Positions 19,568 to 29,645 of a stretch of DNA of 64,000 nt are shown in pieces. The stretch lies in assembly GCF_004519405.1 (NCBI RefSeq), contig NZ_SGWI01000003.1:496001-560000 (forward strand), written 5' to 3'. Each line of letters begins with the position of its first letter. Position 1 is the first letter of the stretch. The notes below the pieces were generated by a model, which was not told the origin of the DNA, ran no database searches, and worked only from the letters and a program-made list of their open reading frames with translations. The position numbers and the translations under genes were made by a program. The DNA is from Pseudomonas sp. BCA17 (GTDB lineage Bacteria > Pseudomonadota > Gammaproteobacteria > Pseudomonadales > Pseudomonadaceae).

Positions 19568-20293
19568 ATGACTGAATCAAACGAAACGCCAAACACCGTG
19601 GAAAATGGTGACGAGTCCAAGCACCGCCGTATCAAGAGTTTCGTGATGCGCGCCGGTCGCATGACCGAAGGCCAGCAGAAGGGCCTGGAGCAGGGCGCGC
19701 CGCTGTTCGTATTGCCGCTGGCTGACGCGCCGGTGGACTACGACCAGGTGTTCGGCCGTTCGGCCCCGCGTTCCCTGGAAATCGGCTTTGGCATGGGCCA
19801 CTCCCTGCTGGAAATGGCCGCTGCTGCGCCGGACCAGGACTTTATCGGCGTGGAAGTTCACCGCCCCGGTGTCGGCGCGCTGCTCAACGGCGTATTGACC
19901 CAGGGCCTGACCAACCTGCGGGTCTACGATTGCGATGCGATTGAAGTGCTCAACCGCTGCATCGCCGACAACAGCCTCGACCGCTTGATGCTGTTCTTCC
20001 CCGACCCGTGGCACAAGGCCCGTCACCACAAGCGTCGCATCGTCCAGGCGTCCTTCGCGGAACTGGTGCGCAGCAAGCTGAAAGTGGGCGGCATCCTGCA
20101 CATGGCCACCGACTGGGAACCCTACGCGGAATATATGCTGGAAGTGATGAACGTTGCGCCCGGCTACCGCAACCTGGCAGAAGACGGCAAATGCGTGCCA
20201 CGCCCGGCCGAGCGCCCGATCACCAAGTTCGAACGCCGCGGCGAGCGGTTAGGGCATGGGGTGTGGGATTTGAAGTTCGAAAAGCTGGCTTGA
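19568..20293 (+). CDS. trmB: tRNA (guanine(46)-N7)-methyltransferase
   Basis: 241 residues. TrmB makes m7G46 in the tRNA variable loop. It has the SAM motif [15 protein letters not shown], the motif [15 protein letters not shown] and the C-terminal [17 protein letters not shown]. The start is ATG 19568, 9 bases after the thiG stop; a TTG one codon upstream is less likely. Confidence 0.97.
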   Translation: MTESNETPNTVENGDESKHRRIKSFVMRAGRMTEGQQKGLEQGAPLFVLPLADAPVDYDQVFGRSAPRSLEIGFGMGHSLLEMAAAAPDQDFIGVEVHRPGVGALLNGVLTQGLTNLRVYDCDAIEVLNRCIADNSLDRLMLFFPDPWHKARHHKRRIVQASFAELVRSKLKVGGILHMATDWEPYAEYMLEVMNVAPGYRNLAEDGKCVPRPAERPITKFERRGERLGHGVWDLKFEKLA

Positions 20294-20319
20294 TCAGCTG
20301 GAAAGCTCAACATCCAACT

Positions 20320-20353
20320 CACTGTAGGAGCGAGCTTGCTCGCTCCTACAGTG
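20320..20353. repeat. perfect REP-type palindrome
   Basis: The sequence CACTGTAGGAGCGAGC and its inverse complement meet around TTG to make a 34-base perfect palindrome. It is the classical Pseudomonas REP unit (TGTAGGAGCGAGC). It sits between converging trmB and the DUF3392 gene and can serve as a two-way terminator. Confidence 0.85.
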
Positions 20354-20372
20354 AGTGTGGTGTCGGGTGGGG

Positions 20373-20696
20373 TCAGCGGCGGTCGGCTACTACGCCGATC
20401 AGTACCAGCACCACCACCAGCACCGGCGCCAGGCTGTAGTTATTGAACTGGCTCAGTCCCCGCACAATCCACGGCGTGGCATAGATCAATGCGGCACCGC
20501 TGCCGATCATGCACACCAGCGCCATCAACGGTACGCGCAAGGCGCCAGCAATGCTGCCCAGGCGCGCTTCGATCCAGCCCTTGATGTCGGCGCCGAACAG
20601 CACCAGCAAACAGCCAACCAGTGCCAGGGAGATTTCCGACAGGTTGCTACGGCTCCAGCGGGACACGGTGGCGAGCAGGTCGAGTACCAAATCCAT
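20373..20696 (-). CDS. DUF3392 family membrane protein
   Basis: 107 residues with three hydrophobic spans and the family start MDLVLDLLATVSRWSRSNLS. It is a small inner-membrane protein of unknown function. It is the last gene of the minus-strand run that begins at metX, 17 bases after hemW, so it is probably co-transcribed with hemW. Confidence 0.88.
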   Translation of the reverse strand: MDLVLDLLATVSRWSRSNLSEISLALVGCLLVLFGADIKGWIEARLGSIAGALRVPLMALVCMIGSGAALIYATPWIVRGLSQFNNYSLAPVLVVVLVLIGVVADRR

Positions 20697-20713
20697 TCGA
20701 TTTCCTTAGAGCG

Positions 20714-21916
20714 TCAGCTCAGAAACTTCTGCAACAGGTCATTGAGAAAGAGTTGCCCGCGGTCGGTCGCAGCGAGGCGTGACGGTTCGACCTGCATTAA
20801 GCCACTTTGTTCTGCCTCGCGGCGGCCTTCGTCCAGGCTTGCCAGGTCAAGGCCGGTGCGTTCGGCATAGAGCCTGGCTTCAACACCTTCGGTAAGGCGC
20901 AATGCGTTCATCAGGAATTCGAACGGCAGTTCCTCGTTCGTCAGCTCTTTCGCCCCAGCCTGGAAGCTTTTGGATGGGTTGAGGTAATCCTTCGGCGCTC
21001 GCGTCTTCCAGGTGCGCACGATGCGCCCGTCCGGGTGGCTGAGCTTGCCGTGGGCGCCTGCGCCGATGCCGATAAAGTCGCCGAAGCTCCAGTAATTGAG
21101 GTTATGCCGTGCCGGGCGCCCGGCCTGGGCATAGGCTGACACTTCGTATTGCTTGTAACCGTGTTCGGCGAGCAGCGCCTGGCCGGCTTCCTGGATGTCC
21201 CACAAGGTGTCGTCTTCCGGCAGCGCAGGCGGCTGGTTCCAGAATACGGTGTTGGGTTCCAGGGTCAGTTGGTACCAGGACAGGTGCGTGGGCTTGAGCG
21301 CGATGGCCTGGCGCAGGTCGCTCAGGGCGTCGTCCAGGGACTGGTCGGGCAAACCGTGCATCAAGTCCAGGTTGAAGTTATCGAACCCGGCCTGACGCGC
21401 CATGGCGGCAGCGCGTACGGCTTCATCACCATTGTGGATACGGCCCAGGGCTTCAAGTTTTTCTTGCTGGAAGCTCTGGATGCCAATGGACAGCCGGTTG
21501 ATCCCCAGCTTGCGATACGCCACGAACTTCTCTTGCTCGAAGGTGCCGGGGTTGGCTTCCAGGGTGATCTCTATGTCACCGGCAAACGGAATGCGTGCTT
21601 GCACGCCCTCAAGCAAACGCCCCAGCGCGGCGGCGCTGAACAGGCTGGGCGTGCCGCCGCCGAAGAAGATCGAACTCAGCTCGCGGCCGTACACCGCATG
21701 CAGGTCCTGGTCGAGGTCGGCCAGCAAGGCATCCACATACTCCTCTTCCGGCAGCACCGGGCTGGCGGCGTGGGAGTTGAAGTCACAATAAGGGCATTTG
21801 CGCACGCACCACGGGATGTGGATATACAGCGCCAGGGGCGGCAAGTGGGGCAGGGCCGCCCGTGGTGTTTGCGCGCCGCCGTGAATCAGCGGCTGCGCAG
21901 AGGTGTTTTGAGTCAT
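20714..21916 (-). CDS. hemW: radical SAM protein HemW (coproporphyrinogen oxidase-like heme chaperone)
   Basis: 400 residues. The radical-SAM cluster motif is C-x3-C-x2-C in [11 protein letters not shown], preceded by LALYIHIPW. Like other HemW proteins it lacks the fourth nearby cysteine found in true HemN, so a role in heme handling rather than oxygen-independent coproporphyrinogen oxidation is expected. [10 protein letters not shown] and LSIGIQSF are further family marks. It overlaps the rdgB stop by four bases. Confidence 0.95.
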   Translation of the reverse strand: MTQNTSAQPLIHGGAQTPRAALPHLPPLALYIHIPWCVRKCPYCDFNSHAASPVLPEEEYVDALLADLDQDLHAVYGRELSSIFFGGGTPSLFSAAALGRLLEGVQARIPFAGDIEITLEANPGTFEQEKFVAYRKLGINRLSIGIQSFQQEKLEALGRIHNGDEAVRAAAMARQAGFDNFNLDLMHGLPDQSLDDALSDLRQAIALKPTHLSWYQLTLEPNTVFWNQPPALPEDDTLWDIQEAGQALLAEHGYKQYEVSAYAQAGRPARHNLNYWSFGDFIGIGAGAHGKLSHPDGRIVRTWKTRAPKDYLNPSKSFQAGAKELTNEELPFEFLMNALRLTEGVEARLYAERTGLDLASLDEGRREAEQSGLMQVEPSRLAATDRGQLFLNDLLQKFLS

Positions 21917-22509
21917 TTCAGGCCCAGGCGATGGCGCAGCAAATCCATTGCGCGGGCGCGGTGGCTGATCTGGTTCTTGTCGGCCGGGCTCAGTTCGGCG
22001 CTGGAGACATTGCGCTCCGGTACCCAGAACAACGGGTCATAGCCAAACCCATGTTCACCGCTGGCCGCATGCAGGATACGCCCATGCCACAAACCTTCGC
22101 AGAGGATCGGCAGCGGATCGTCGGCGTGTCGCACCAGGGCCAGTACGCACACAAACTGCGCGCCACGCATCGCGTCCGGCACATCCTTGAGTGCGTCCAG
22201 CAGCTTGGCGTTGTTGGCCGCGTCGCCCTTGCCATCGGCATAGCGTGCCGAGTAGATGCCAGGGGCACCGCCAAGGAAATCCACCGCCAGGCCCGAGTCA
22301 TCCGCCAGCGCCGGCAGGCCGGAGATACGTGCGGCATTGCGCGCCTTGAGGATGGCGTTTTCGACGAACGACAAGCCGGTTTCTTCCGGCTCGACCTGGC
22401 TGAATTCGCCGATCGAGCGCAGCTGTACGGCTTCACCGAGCATGGCCTGCAGTTCTTTGAGTTTGCCGGCGTTATGGCTGGCCAGTACGAGTTGGTTGAG
22501 CTTCATCAT
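21913..22509 (-). CDS. rdgB: dITP/XTP pyrophosphatase (non-canonical purine NTPase)
   Basis: 198 residues. The enzyme hydrolyses dITP, XTP and similar nucleotides to monophosphates, keeping deaminated purines out of DNA and RNA. It has the substrate loop [12 protein letters not shown] and the metal-site motif [20 protein letters not shown]. Two adjacent Met codons make the start either 22509 or 22506. It overlaps both neighbours by four bases, so translational coupling is likely. Confidence 0.96.
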   Translation of the reverse strand: MMKLNQLVLASHNAGKLKELQAMLGEAVQLRSIGEFSQVEPEETGLSFVENAILKARNAARISGLPALADDSGLAVDFLGGAPGIYSARYADGKGDAANNAKLLDALKDVPDAMRGAQFVCVLALVRHADDPLPILCEGLWHGRILHAASGEHGFGYDPLFWVPERNVSSAELSPADKNQISHRARAMDLLRHRLGLK

Positions 22510-22940
22510 TCGGCCGGAAACAGTTCCTGGTTGAATTGGAAACCATGGGCTTTGCCGCCGGTTTCAACGTTGATGGTAAACGTCTTGTATTCCCGTTGCG
22601 TCACCGAATAGGGCGCAAGGTAGTTAATGCCGCCTTTCTCGTTGATCTGCTTGAACGTCAGGATTTCGCTCTTGCCGCTCAGATCCTTGATGGTTCCGGT
22701 TACTTGCGCCGCCACCGGGGTGACCCCCTTGATCACGGTCACGTTGATCAAACCCTTATCCTTGCTGCGCACCACGCCGACTTTCTGGGCGGTCTCCGGT
22801 TGCAGGAAGCTGGAGGTGAAAGTGTTGTAGTGAACGGTGATATCGCCGAAGTCTTTCTTGCGATTCGCGTCAATGGCATCCGCCGCCATGGCGCCGGCGC
22901 CCAGGCACGCAGTGAGTAGAAAAACAGCCAAGCGTCTCAT
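22506..22940 (-). CDS. DUF4426 family periplasmic protein
   Basis: 144 residues with a clear signal peptide ([20 protein letters not shown], cleavage near residue 20). The mature part begins with polar sequence and contains [19 protein letters not shown], typical of DUF4426 proteins that occur beside metW and rdgB in gammaproteobacteria. The function is unknown; it is expected in the periplasm. Confidence 0.9.
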   Translation of the reverse strand: MRRLAVFLLTACLGAGAMAADAIDANRKKDFGDITVHYNTFTSSFLQPETAQKVGVVRSKDKGLINVTVIKGVTPVAAQVTGTIKDLSGKSEILTFKQINEKGGINYLAPYSVTQREYKTFTINVETGGKAHGFQFNQELFPAE

Positions 22941-22961
22941 GAACGTCCTCCTTGCAAATGG

Positions 22962-23582
22962 TTAGACGGCAATCTGGTGATCCGTCAGGCCGGGACTGCT
23001 GACTCGATAAATACCGATTTCGCCCAACAGGTTGGGCCATAGCTTACTCGCCCAACCGTGGCGGTGCTGTTGATCGACGGCAAGGCGGTTGATCACCTTG
23101 GCCTTGCGCTCGCCGCACAAAGCTTCGAAGTCTTCGAAGGTGCAGAAGTGGATGTTGGGCGTGTTGTACCACGTGTACGGCAGGAAGTCCGAGACCGGCA
23201 TGCGGCCCTTGGTGGCCAGGTACCAACGGCAGCGCCAGTGCCCGAAGTTGGGAAAGGTGATGATGCACTGACGGCCGACGCGCAGCATTTCGTCGAGGAT
23301 GCGGTCCGGGTAGTGCACCGCCTGCAGCGCCTGGGTCATCACCACGATATCGAAGCTGTTACTGGCAAAGTTGCCCAGTCCCTTGTCCAGGTCCTGCTCG
23401 ATCACGTTGATGCCCTTGGCCACGCACTGGGCGATGTTGTCGGCGTCGTTTTCCAGGCCATAGCCGGTGACTTGCTTGTTGTCGCGCAGCCAGCTCAGCA
23501 GTTCGCCATCGCCGCAGCCCAGGTCGAGCACGCGGCTGCCGGCGGGTATCCAGTCTTGGATGATTTCCAGGTCGGCTCTCAT
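22962..23582 (-). CDS. metW: methionine biosynthesis protein MetW
   Basis: 206 residues, with a SAM-dependent methyltransferase fold (VLDLGCGDGELLSWL). MetW is needed together with MetX for homoserine acylation in pseudomonads and relatives. It starts 7 bases after the metX stop, consistent with a two-gene functional unit. Confidence 0.95.
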   Translation of the reverse strand: MRADLEIIQDWIPAGSRVLDLGCGDGELLSWLRDNKQVTGYGLENDADNIAQCVAKGINVIEQDLDKGLGNFASNSFDIVVMTQALQAVHYPDRILDEMLRVGRQCIITFPNFGHWRCRWYLATKGRMPVSDFLPYTWYNTPNIHFCTFEDFEALCGERKAKVINRLAVDQQHRHGWASKLWPNLLGEIGIYRVSSPGLTDHQIAV

Positions 23583-23589
23583 GGCGTTC

Positions 23590-24729
23590 TCATACAGTAA
23601 TGCGGTTCATGTAGTTGCCGAACGCCTGCAAGTAACGCGGGATCGGGATCAGGAAGGCATCGTGGCCTTGCGGAGCGTCGATCTCCAGGTAGCAGACGTC
23701 TTTGCGTGCAGCCATCAGCGCGTCCACCAGCTCACGGGAGCGGGCCGGCGAGAAGCGCCAGTCGGTGGTGAATGACATCACACAGAACTTGGCCGTGGCG
23801 ACTTCGAAGGTTTTCGCCAGGTCGTCGTCGTGATTCGCTGCCGGGTCGAAGTAGTCCAGAGCCTTGGTCATCAGCAAGTAGGTGTTGGCGTCGAAACGTC
23901 CCGAGAACTCCTCGCCCTGATAACGCAGGTAGCTTTCCACCTGGAACTCGACGCTGTGGAAGTCGTAATTGAGCTTCTCGCTCTTGAGGCCGCGGCCGAA
24001 TTTCTCGCCCATGGAGTCATCGGACAGGTAGGTGATATGCCCCACCATCCGCGCGAGCATCAGGCCGCGCTTGGGGATCACGCCGGCTTCCTGGAATGAA
24101 CCGCCGTGGAACTCGGGGTCGGTGAGGATGGCCTGGCGCGCCACTTCGTTGAAGGCAATATTCTGTGCCGAGAGTTTCGGTGCCGAGGCAATGGCCAGGC
24201 AGTGGCGTACGCGATCCGGGTACGTAATGGTCCATTGCAGCGCCTGCATACCGCCCAGGCTGCCGCCGATCACCGCTGCCCATTGGTCGATACCCAACAG
24301 GTCAGCAAGGCGTGCCTGGCTGTGCACCCAGTCTTCCACGGTCAATACCGGGAAGTCGGCACCGAACGGTTTTGCGGTTTCCGGGTTGATACTGCTCGGG
24401 CCGGTAGAACCGTTGCAGCCGCCGAGGTTGTTCAGGCTGACCACATAAAACTTGTTGGTGTCGATGGGTTTGCCGGGGCCGATGCAACTGTCCCACCAAC
24501 CGGGCTTGCGATCATCTGCGGCGTGGAAGCCGGCCGCGTGGTGATGGCCGGACAGCGCGTGACAGATCAGCACGGCGTTGCTCGCCGTGGCGTTCAGTTG
24601 GCCGTAGGTTTCATAGATCAGATCGTAGGCGGGCAGCGAGCGTCCACAGGCCAGGGCCAGGGGTTCACTGAAGTGCGCCACTTGGGGCACGACCAGCCCA
24701 ACAGAATCGGGGGGAAAGGCAGTTGGCAT
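23590..24729 (-). CDS. metX: homoserine O-acyltransferase (MetX, succinyl-type in Pseudomonas)
   Basis: 379 residues, alpha/beta hydrolase fold. The catalytic Ser lies in [14 protein letters not shown] and the His in [24 protein letters not shown] forms the oxyanion region. It activates homoserine for methionine synthesis. In Pseudomonas these MetX proteins use succinyl-CoA in concert with MetW, so the donor is inferred from the lineage. It is first in a run metX-metW-DUF4426-rdgB-hemW-DUF3392. Confidence 0.95.
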   Translation of the reverse strand: MPTAFPPDSVGLVVPQVAHFSEPLALACGRSLPAYDLIYETYGQLNATASNAVLICHALSGHHHAAGFHAADDRKPGWWDSCIGPGKPIDTNKFYVVSLNNLGGCNGSTGPSSINPETAKPFGADFPVLTVEDWVHSQARLADLLGIDQWAAVIGGSLGGMQALQWTITYPDRVRHCLAIASAPKLSAQNIAFNEVARQAILTDPEFHGGSFQEAGVIPKRGLMLARMVGHITYLSDDSMGEKFGRGLKSEKLNYDFHSVEFQVESYLRYQGEEFSGRFDANTYLLMTKALDYFDPAANHDDDLAKTFEVATAKFCVMSFTTDWRFSPARSRELVDALMAARKDVCYLEIDAPQGHDAFLIPIPRYLQAFGNYMNRITV

Positions 24730-24820
24730 CGACCCTGCTCTCGTTTAAATGAGGCGTAAGTCTAAAGACCGCTGCACCCAGCGGCAAGCAAAGGCCTGCG
24801 CCATTACACAGATACAAGTG

Positions 24821-24866
24821 TGGGAGGGGGGCAAGTCGAATCGGCGCACCGCCCCTCCTGCACTTG
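24821..24866. repeat. imperfect hairpin between yggT and metX
   Basis: AAGTGTGGGAGGGGGGC and the opposed GCCCCTCCTGCACTT can pair around about 15 bases. It lies in the 144-base gap between yggT and metX, both on the minus strand, and is probably a degenerate REP element or a terminator that separates the two transcription units. Confidence 0.55.
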
Positions 24867-24873
24867 AACCGCG

Positions 24874-25461
24874 TCAGATCAGGCCGAACAGCTCTTTTGG
24901 CATGAACGCATAGTAGGCCAGACGCGGAATCACCCAGCTTTGCAGCAGCTGAATCGCGATAAACGCGAAGATCGGCGAGATATCCAGGCCGCCCAGGTTA
25001 GGGATCAAGCGACGGAACGGCGCCAGCACCGGCTCGGTGATCTGGTACACCAACTCGGCGCCCGGGCTGCGGCTGCCGGGTGCGACCCACGACAGGATCA
25101 CGCTGATGATCATCGACCAGAAGAGGATCTTCAAAAACAGCGAGAAGATGCCGATCAGGCCCCACGGCAATAACAGCACTGTGTTGGCCTGGTAGCCGTT
25201 GAGCAGCAGGATCACTGCGAACAGCAGGATCTGCAGCAGCAGCGCCAGCACCAGCGAGGACATGTCCAGGCCGAACATGCTCGGGATCACCCGTCGCAGT
25301 GGCTTGAGCAGCGGTTGGGTGGCTTTCACCACGAACTGGCACAGCGGGTTGTAGAAGTTTGCCCGCACCAGTTGCAGGATAAAACGCATCAGCACGATCA
25401 GCAGGTACAGGCTGCCCAGGGTCTGGATGATGAAAATGGCAGCGTCATTGATTCCGAGCAT
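24874..25461 (-). CDS. YggT family membrane protein
   Basis: 195 residues made of two YGGT repeats, each with two membrane spans, for example IFIIQTLGSLYLLIVLMRF at the N-terminus and a second repeat around residue 115. It is an inner-membrane protein of uncertain role, linked in other bacteria to osmotic tolerance. It is encoded just after proC (24 bases), the usual yggS-proC-yggT order. Confidence 0.93.
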   Translation of the reverse strand: MLGINDAAIFIIQTLGSLYLLIVLMRFILQLVRANFYNPLCQFVVKATQPLLKPLRRVIPSMFGLDMSSLVLALLLQILLFAVILLLNGYQANTVLLLPWGLIGIFSLFLKILFWSMIISVILSWVAPGSRSPGAELVYQITEPVLAPFRRLIPNLGGLDISPIFAFIAIQLLQSWVIPRLAYYAFMPKELFGLI

Positions 25462-25485
25462 GTTTGTTTCCTATGTAGGGGACGA

Positions 25486-26304
25486 CTATTTGCCCAGCTG
25501 TTCGGCCATTTCAGCCGAACGGTGTGCCGCGGCACCCAGTGCTTTTTCCACCAGGGCCTCAAAGCCTCCGGCCTGGAACGATTCGATGGCGGCCTGTGTG
25601 GTGCCGCCTGGAGAGGTTACACGGCGGCGCAGTTCGGCGGCATCCACCTCGCTGCCGATGGCCATATGTGCGGCGCCCAGAGCGGTTTGCTCGGCCAGTT
25701 GCTCAGCCACTTCGTGGGGCAGGCCCAGTTTGACGCCGGCGGCGGTCATTGCTTCGATCAGCAGGAAGAAATAGGCCGGGCCGCTGCCGGAGACGGCGGT
25801 GACGGCATCCAATTGCTGTTCCTGCTCCAGCCACAGCGCGGTGCCCACGGCGGACAGCAACTCCTGGGCCTGCTTGCGTTGCTCGGCGCTGACCTCTGAT
25901 GTGGCATACAGGCCGCTCACGCCCTGGCGCAGCAACGCCGGGGTGTTGGGCATGCAGCGCACAATCGGCTGGGCGCCCAGCCAGTTGTTCATGCTGGCGC
26001 AGGTGATGCCGGCGGCGATCGACACCACCAGTTGCTGCGGTTGCAGGCTCGGGCGCAGGCTTTCGCACACCGCCTTCATGGCTTGCGGCTTCACCGCCAG
26101 CACGATCACGTCGACGCCCTGGATGGCTTCGGCGTTGTCGGCGAATGTTTCGATACCGTGCTCGGCGCTGACGCGGGCGCGGGTGTCGGCACCCGGGTCG
26201 CTGGCGCGGATCTGCTGGGCTTGCAGGCCCTTGGCCCGCAGGCCGCCGATCAGGCTGGCCGCCATGTTGCCGGCGCCGATAAAGGCTATACGCGTGTTGC
26301 TCAT
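25486..26304 (-). CDS. proC: pyrroline-5-carboxylate reductase
   Basis: 272 residues. ProC makes proline from pyrroline-5-carboxylate with NAD(P)H. The Rossmann motif FIGAGNMAASLIGGL is at the N-terminus. The C-terminal signature covers RVTSPGGTTQAAIESF, which shapes the active site. It is placed between yggS and yggT. Confidence 0.97.
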   Translation of the reverse strand: MSNTRIAFIGAGNMAASLIGGLRAKGLQAQQIRASDPGADTRARVSAEHGIETFADNAEAIQGVDVIVLAVKPQAMKAVCESLRPSLQPQQLVVSIAAGITCASMNNWLGAQPIVRCMPNTPALLRQGVSGLYATSEVSAEQRKQAQELLSAVGTALWLEQEQQLDAVTAVSGSGPAYFFLLIEAMTAAGVKLGLPHEVAEQLAEQTALGAAHMAIGSEVDAAELRRRVTSPGGTTQAAIESFQAGGFEALVEKALGAAAHRSAEMAEQLGK

Positions 26305-26337
26305 GACAGGTCCTTATTCAGAGAAAAGTCAGCCATT

Positions 26338-27024
26338 TCACGGCTGGCCGTAGTCGCGAGCGCCAAACAGGGCGGTACCGATCCGCACCCAGGTGGCGCC
26401 CTGGGCGATGGCCGACTCAAGGTCGTGGCTCATGCCCATGGAAAGTGTGTCGAGCGGCAGGTTCAAGCTGGCTTGCAGGTCTCTTACCGTCGCGAACGCC
26501 GCATCTTGCGCCGCGCGATCTTCAGTCGGCTCGGGGATCGCCATCAAACCTCGCAACTTCAAGCGCGGCAGCACGCTGATGGCCTCGGCCAGGGCCGGCA
26601 GGTCGGCGGGTGTGCAGCCGGACTTGCTGGCTTCGCCACTGACGTTGACCTGGATGCAGATGTTCAGCGGCGGCAGGTCGGCAGGGCGTTGTTCGGACAG
26701 GCGTTGTGCGATTTTCAAGCGGTCCACGGAATGCACCCAAGCGAAATTCTCGGCGATCGCGCGAGTCTTGTTCGATTGAATGGGGCCGATGAAGTGCCAA
26801 CTCAAGGGCAGGTCGGTTAATTCCGCCTGTTTGCCCAAGGCTTCCTGCAAGTAGTTCTCGCCAAAGTCGCGCATTCCGGCGGCAAAGGCTTCGCGCACGG
26901 CTTGCGCGGGTTTGGTCTTGCTCACGGCCAGCAGATGGATGCTGTTTTCATCACGTTGCACGGCGTGGGCCGCGGCACGGATCCGCGCGCTAACCAGGCC
27001 AATGTTGTCTGCTATCGTCGACAT
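26338..27024 (-). CDS. YggS/PLPBP family pyridoxal phosphate homeostasis protein
   Basis: 228 residues. It is a PLP-binding protein without known enzymatic turnover that keeps vitamin B6 and amino-acid pools balanced. The PLP lysine lies in LLAVSKTKPA, and the C-terminal SMGMSHDLESAIAQG and VRIGTALFG bind the phosphate. It is divergent from pilT, with only 57 bases between the two starts. Confidence 0.95.
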   Translation of the reverse strand: MSTIADNIGLVSARIRAAAHAVQRDENSIHLLAVSKTKPAQAVREAFAAGMRDFGENYLQEALGKQAELTDLPLSWHFIGPIQSNKTRAIAENFAWVHSVDRLKIAQRLSEQRPADLPPLNICIQVNVSGEASKSGCTPADLPALAEAISVLPRLKLRGLMAIPEPTEDRAAQDAAFATVRDLQASLNLPLDTLSMGMSHDLESAIAQGATWVRIGTALFGARDYGQP

Positions 27025-27081
27025 TCAAACTGCACCCGTGGATATGGAGTCCGCGGCATTCTACTGGAAATGGAAAGCCCT

Positions 27082-28113
27082 ATGGATATCACGCAATTGC
27101 TCACGGCCAGTGTGCGCCGTGGCGCCTCCGACCTGCATTTGTCCGCCGGCCTGGCGCCGATGCTGCGGATCGACGGCGAAGTCTGGCCCTTGGATGAATC
27201 GGTGCTTTCGCCACCGCAAGTGGTGGACTTATTAAGCCCTTTGCTCAATCAGCACCAACAAAAGGATTTCGAAACATCTCTTGAAACGGATTTTGCCTTT
27301 GAATTGCCCGGCGTGGCGCGTTTCAGGGCGAATGTGTTCCGGCAGGATCGCGGCATGGGCGCGGTGTTTCGCACCATTCCTGAAGTGCGCAGCCTGCAAA
27401 GCCTGGGCCTCGGCGAAGTATTCCAGCGTATCGCCCAATTACCTCGCGGCCTGGTACTGGTGACCGGGCCGACCGGGTCCGGCAAGTCCACGACTCTGGC
27501 GGCGATGATCGACCACCTCAACCAGCACCGGCACCAGCACATCCTCACCCTTGAAGACCCCATCGAGTTTATCCACACGCCCAAATCGGCATTGATCAAC
27601 CAGCGGCAGGTGCACCGCGATACCCACAGCTTCTCGGTGGCCCTGCGTTCGGCGTTGCGCGAAGACCCGGATGTGATTCTGGTGGGGGAATTGCGCGACC
27701 TGGAAACCATCCGCCTCGCGCTGACGGCGGCTGAGACCGGGCACTTGGTGTTTGGCACGCTGCACACAGCCTCGGCCGCGAAGACCGTGGACAGGCTGGT
27801 GGACGTGTTCCCGGCGGGTGAAAAGGCCATGGTGCGCTCAATGCTGGCGGAGTCTTTGCAGGCGGTGGTGTCCCAGGTGCTGGTCAAGAAGGCCGGCGGT
27901 GGGCGGGTGGCGGCCCACGAGATCATGCTGGGCACGCCGGCCATTCGTAACCTGATCCGCGAAGACAAGGGCGCGCAGATGGTTTCGGCGATTCAGACCG
28001 GTGGGGCGTTGGGGATGAAAACGTTGGACATGAGCTTGAAGGCGTTGGTCACGCAAGGAGTGATCAGCCGGGAAGCGGCGCGGGAGAAGGCAAGGGTGCC
28101 TGGGGATATATAA
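27082..28113 (+). CDS. pilT: type IV pilus retraction ATPase PilT
   Basis: 343 residues. PilT depolymerises type IV pili to power twitching. Walker A GPTGSGKST lies at about 130-138, the Asp box in LTLEDPIEF, Walker B in VILVGELRDLETI and the His box in GHLVFGTLHT. ATG 27082 gives the family N-terminus MDITQLL and is preferred over the ATG four codons upstream. Its position beside yggS-proC is conserved in pseudomonads. The Pil-Chp genes that control twitching lie 8 kb further on. Confidence 0.96.
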   Translation: MDITQLLTASVRRGASDLHLSAGLAPMLRIDGEVWPLDESVLSPPQVVDLLSPLLNQHQQKDFETSLETDFAFELPGVARFRANVFRQDRGMGAVFRTIPEVRSLQSLGLGEVFQRIAQLPRGLVLVTGPTGSGKSTTLAAMIDHLNQHRHQHILTLEDPIEFIHTPKSALINQRQVHRDTHSFSVALRSALREDPDVILVGELRDLETIRLALTAAETGHLVFGTLHTASAAKTVDRLVDVFPAGEKAMVRSMLAESLQAVVSQVLVKKAGGGRVAAHEIMLGTPAIRNLIREDKGAQMVSAIQTGGALGMKTLDMSLKALVTQGVISREAAREKARVPGDI

Positions 28114-28135
28114 GGGTTTGTAGGCGACACAAATC

Positions 28136-28169
28136 AAATGTGGGAGAGAGCAGGCCCTCTCCCACATTT
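28136..28169. terminator. 13-bp inverted repeat between convergent pilT and NlpC/P60 genes
   Basis: AAATGTGGGAGAG and CTCTCCCACATTT pair perfectly around an 8-base loop, 22 bases after the pilT stop. It is a REP-like unit of the TGTGGGAG class and probably works as a bidirectional terminator. There is no long U tract, so terminator function is inferred. Confidence 0.7.
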
Positions 28170-28190
28170 GTACTGCATGGCAGCTTTAGA

Positions 28191-28826
28191 TCAGCGCTGG
28201 ACTACCCGCAAGGTGTTCTGCTCTTTGGGCAGAACCCGCTTGGCAATCACGTAGTTCTTGTCCCAGAACGGCTTTTTCAGCGTGTCGATGCTGACCGACT
28301 TGCCACGACGCGGTGCGTGGATAAAACGGTCGTTGCCCAGGTAGATGGCGACGTGATTGACCTGGCGGCTCTTGAGTTTGAAGAACAACAGGTCGCCCGG
28401 TTTCAGATCCTTGCGGTCGACTTTCAACCCGTGGCCGGCGGCCATGGCGTTGGAAGTGCGTGGCAAATCCACCGCTTTGACGTCATTAAACGCATATTTC
28501 ACCAAACCACTGCAGTCGAACCCTTTACTTGGGCTGCTGCCGCCCCAACGATAAGGAGTACCAAGCACGTTGACGGCACGGCTGAGAACGGTACTGCTTT
28601 GCTTGGCGTTGACGGCCAGTTGGGGGTGAAGCGCTTTACCGTGGGCCTTGCTCACTTGAGTCGGGCGGTTGACGGTCAGCTTTGCCGACTTGGCAGTGCT
28701 GGGTGTGCTGTGAACTTTAGGGGTGAAACCGTTGACGTTAGGAAGTCGTTGCTCACGATTGGTGGCGTGGGCGGCCAGTGGCATTAATAGGCAAATGGTT
28801 AGCCATGTCTTGAAAAATGGTCGCAT
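28191..28826 (-). CDS. NlpC/P60 family cell-wall peptidase
   Basis: 211 residues from ATG 28826. A signal peptide (about residues 1-21, ending AAHAT) precedes a basic linker of about 55 residues and the NlpC/P60 domain. The catalytic Cys105 is in GFDCSGLVKYAF, His158 in VNHVAIYLG and His170 in FIHAPRRG, so the triad appears complete. It should cleave peptide cross-links or stems in periplasmic peptidoglycan. A longer in-frame start at 28958 would hide the signal peptide. Confidence 0.94.
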   Translation of the reverse strand: MRPFFKTWLTICLLMPLAAHATNREQRLPNVNGFTPKVHSTPSTAKSAKLTVNRPTQVSKAHGKALHPQLAVNAKQSSTVLSRAVNVLGTPYRWGGSSPSKGFDCSGLVKYAFNDVKAVDLPRTSNAMAAGHGLKVDRKDLKPGDLLFFKLKSRQVNHVAIYLGNDRFIHAPRRGKSVSIDTLKKPFWDKNYVIAKRVLPKEQNTLRVVQR

Positions 28827-29076
28827 TAGGCGTGGCTCATATGGGTTTGCGCGCAACTTTATAACAGCTTTTTGTGCTGTTCTCAGGCCGTTTGTCGACT
28901 GAACCCTGGGGTCAAATGCAGGAAAAGCGCGACGTTTTATCGCAATTGTCCTACACAAGTCAGGCAGAACAAGGCTTTGAGGGGAGGGAAGATACCATTT
29001 GCCGTACGTCGGGCGCCCGTAAAAAAGTCACAAAGAAAGTGAAAAAATTTATCTATCGAGGCAAAAGAGGTCCTTC

Positions 29077-29505
29077 ATGAACACCTATCAACAGGATGTT
29101 TCGCAGCAAGACACGCACAGCAAGGTGATTGGCTACCTGCTTTGGATTTTCGGTTTTACCGGTGCCCATCGCTTCTATTACGGCAAACCGGTCACCGGTA
29201 CGATCTGGTTTTTCACCTTCGGCCTGCTGGGTATCGGCTGGCTGATCGACCTGTTCCTGATTCCGGCCATGGACCGTGAAGCCGACCTGCGTTTTACCGC
29301 CGGGCCCATCGAATACAACGTGGCCTGGGTATTGCTGGCGTTCCTGGGCGTGTTCGGCTTGCATCGCATGTACCAGGGCAAATGGATCACTGGCCTGATC
29401 TACCTGCTGACCGGTGGTTTGTTCCTGGTGGGGGTGCTGTATGACTTCTGGACGTTGAACACCCAGATTTCCATCCGCAATGCGGAGCGCAATGGCGGCC
29501 GCTGA
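29077..29505 (+). CDS. TM2 domain membrane protein
   Basis: 142 residues with about four hydrophobic spans. It has a TM2-type pattern at the first pair (VIGYLLWIFGFTGAHRFYYG) and a second, similar unit (LLAFLGVFGLHRMYQGKW). The function is unknown. ATG 29077 follows GAGGTCC. It is convergent with pyrC'. Confidence 0.9.
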   Translation: MNTYQQDVSQQDTHSKVIGYLLWIFGFTGAHRFYYGKPVTGTIWFFTFGLLGIGWLIDLFLIPAMDREADLRFTAGPIEYNVAWVLLAFLGVFGLHRMYQGKWITGLIYLLTGGLFLVGVLYDFWTLNTQISIRNAERNGGR

Positions 29506-29531
29506 GTCCGCAGGTAGATACAAAAACCAGA

Positions 29532-29619
29532 TGTGGGAGCGGGCTTGCCGTGAAGGCAGTGTGCCAGTCGACATCTTCGTGACTGATCCACCGCTTTCGC
29601 GAGCAAGCCCGCTCCCACA
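29532..29619. repeat. REP pair between TM2 gene and pyrC'
   Basis: TGTGGGAGCGGGCTTGC (29532-29548) and its exact inverse complement (29603-29619) flank 54 bases. This is the common fluorescens-group REP unit in a head-to-head pair, lying between convergent genes. Confidence 0.85.
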
Positions 29620-29645
29620 CTTACTGTGCTCGTTTCAGAGCGGTA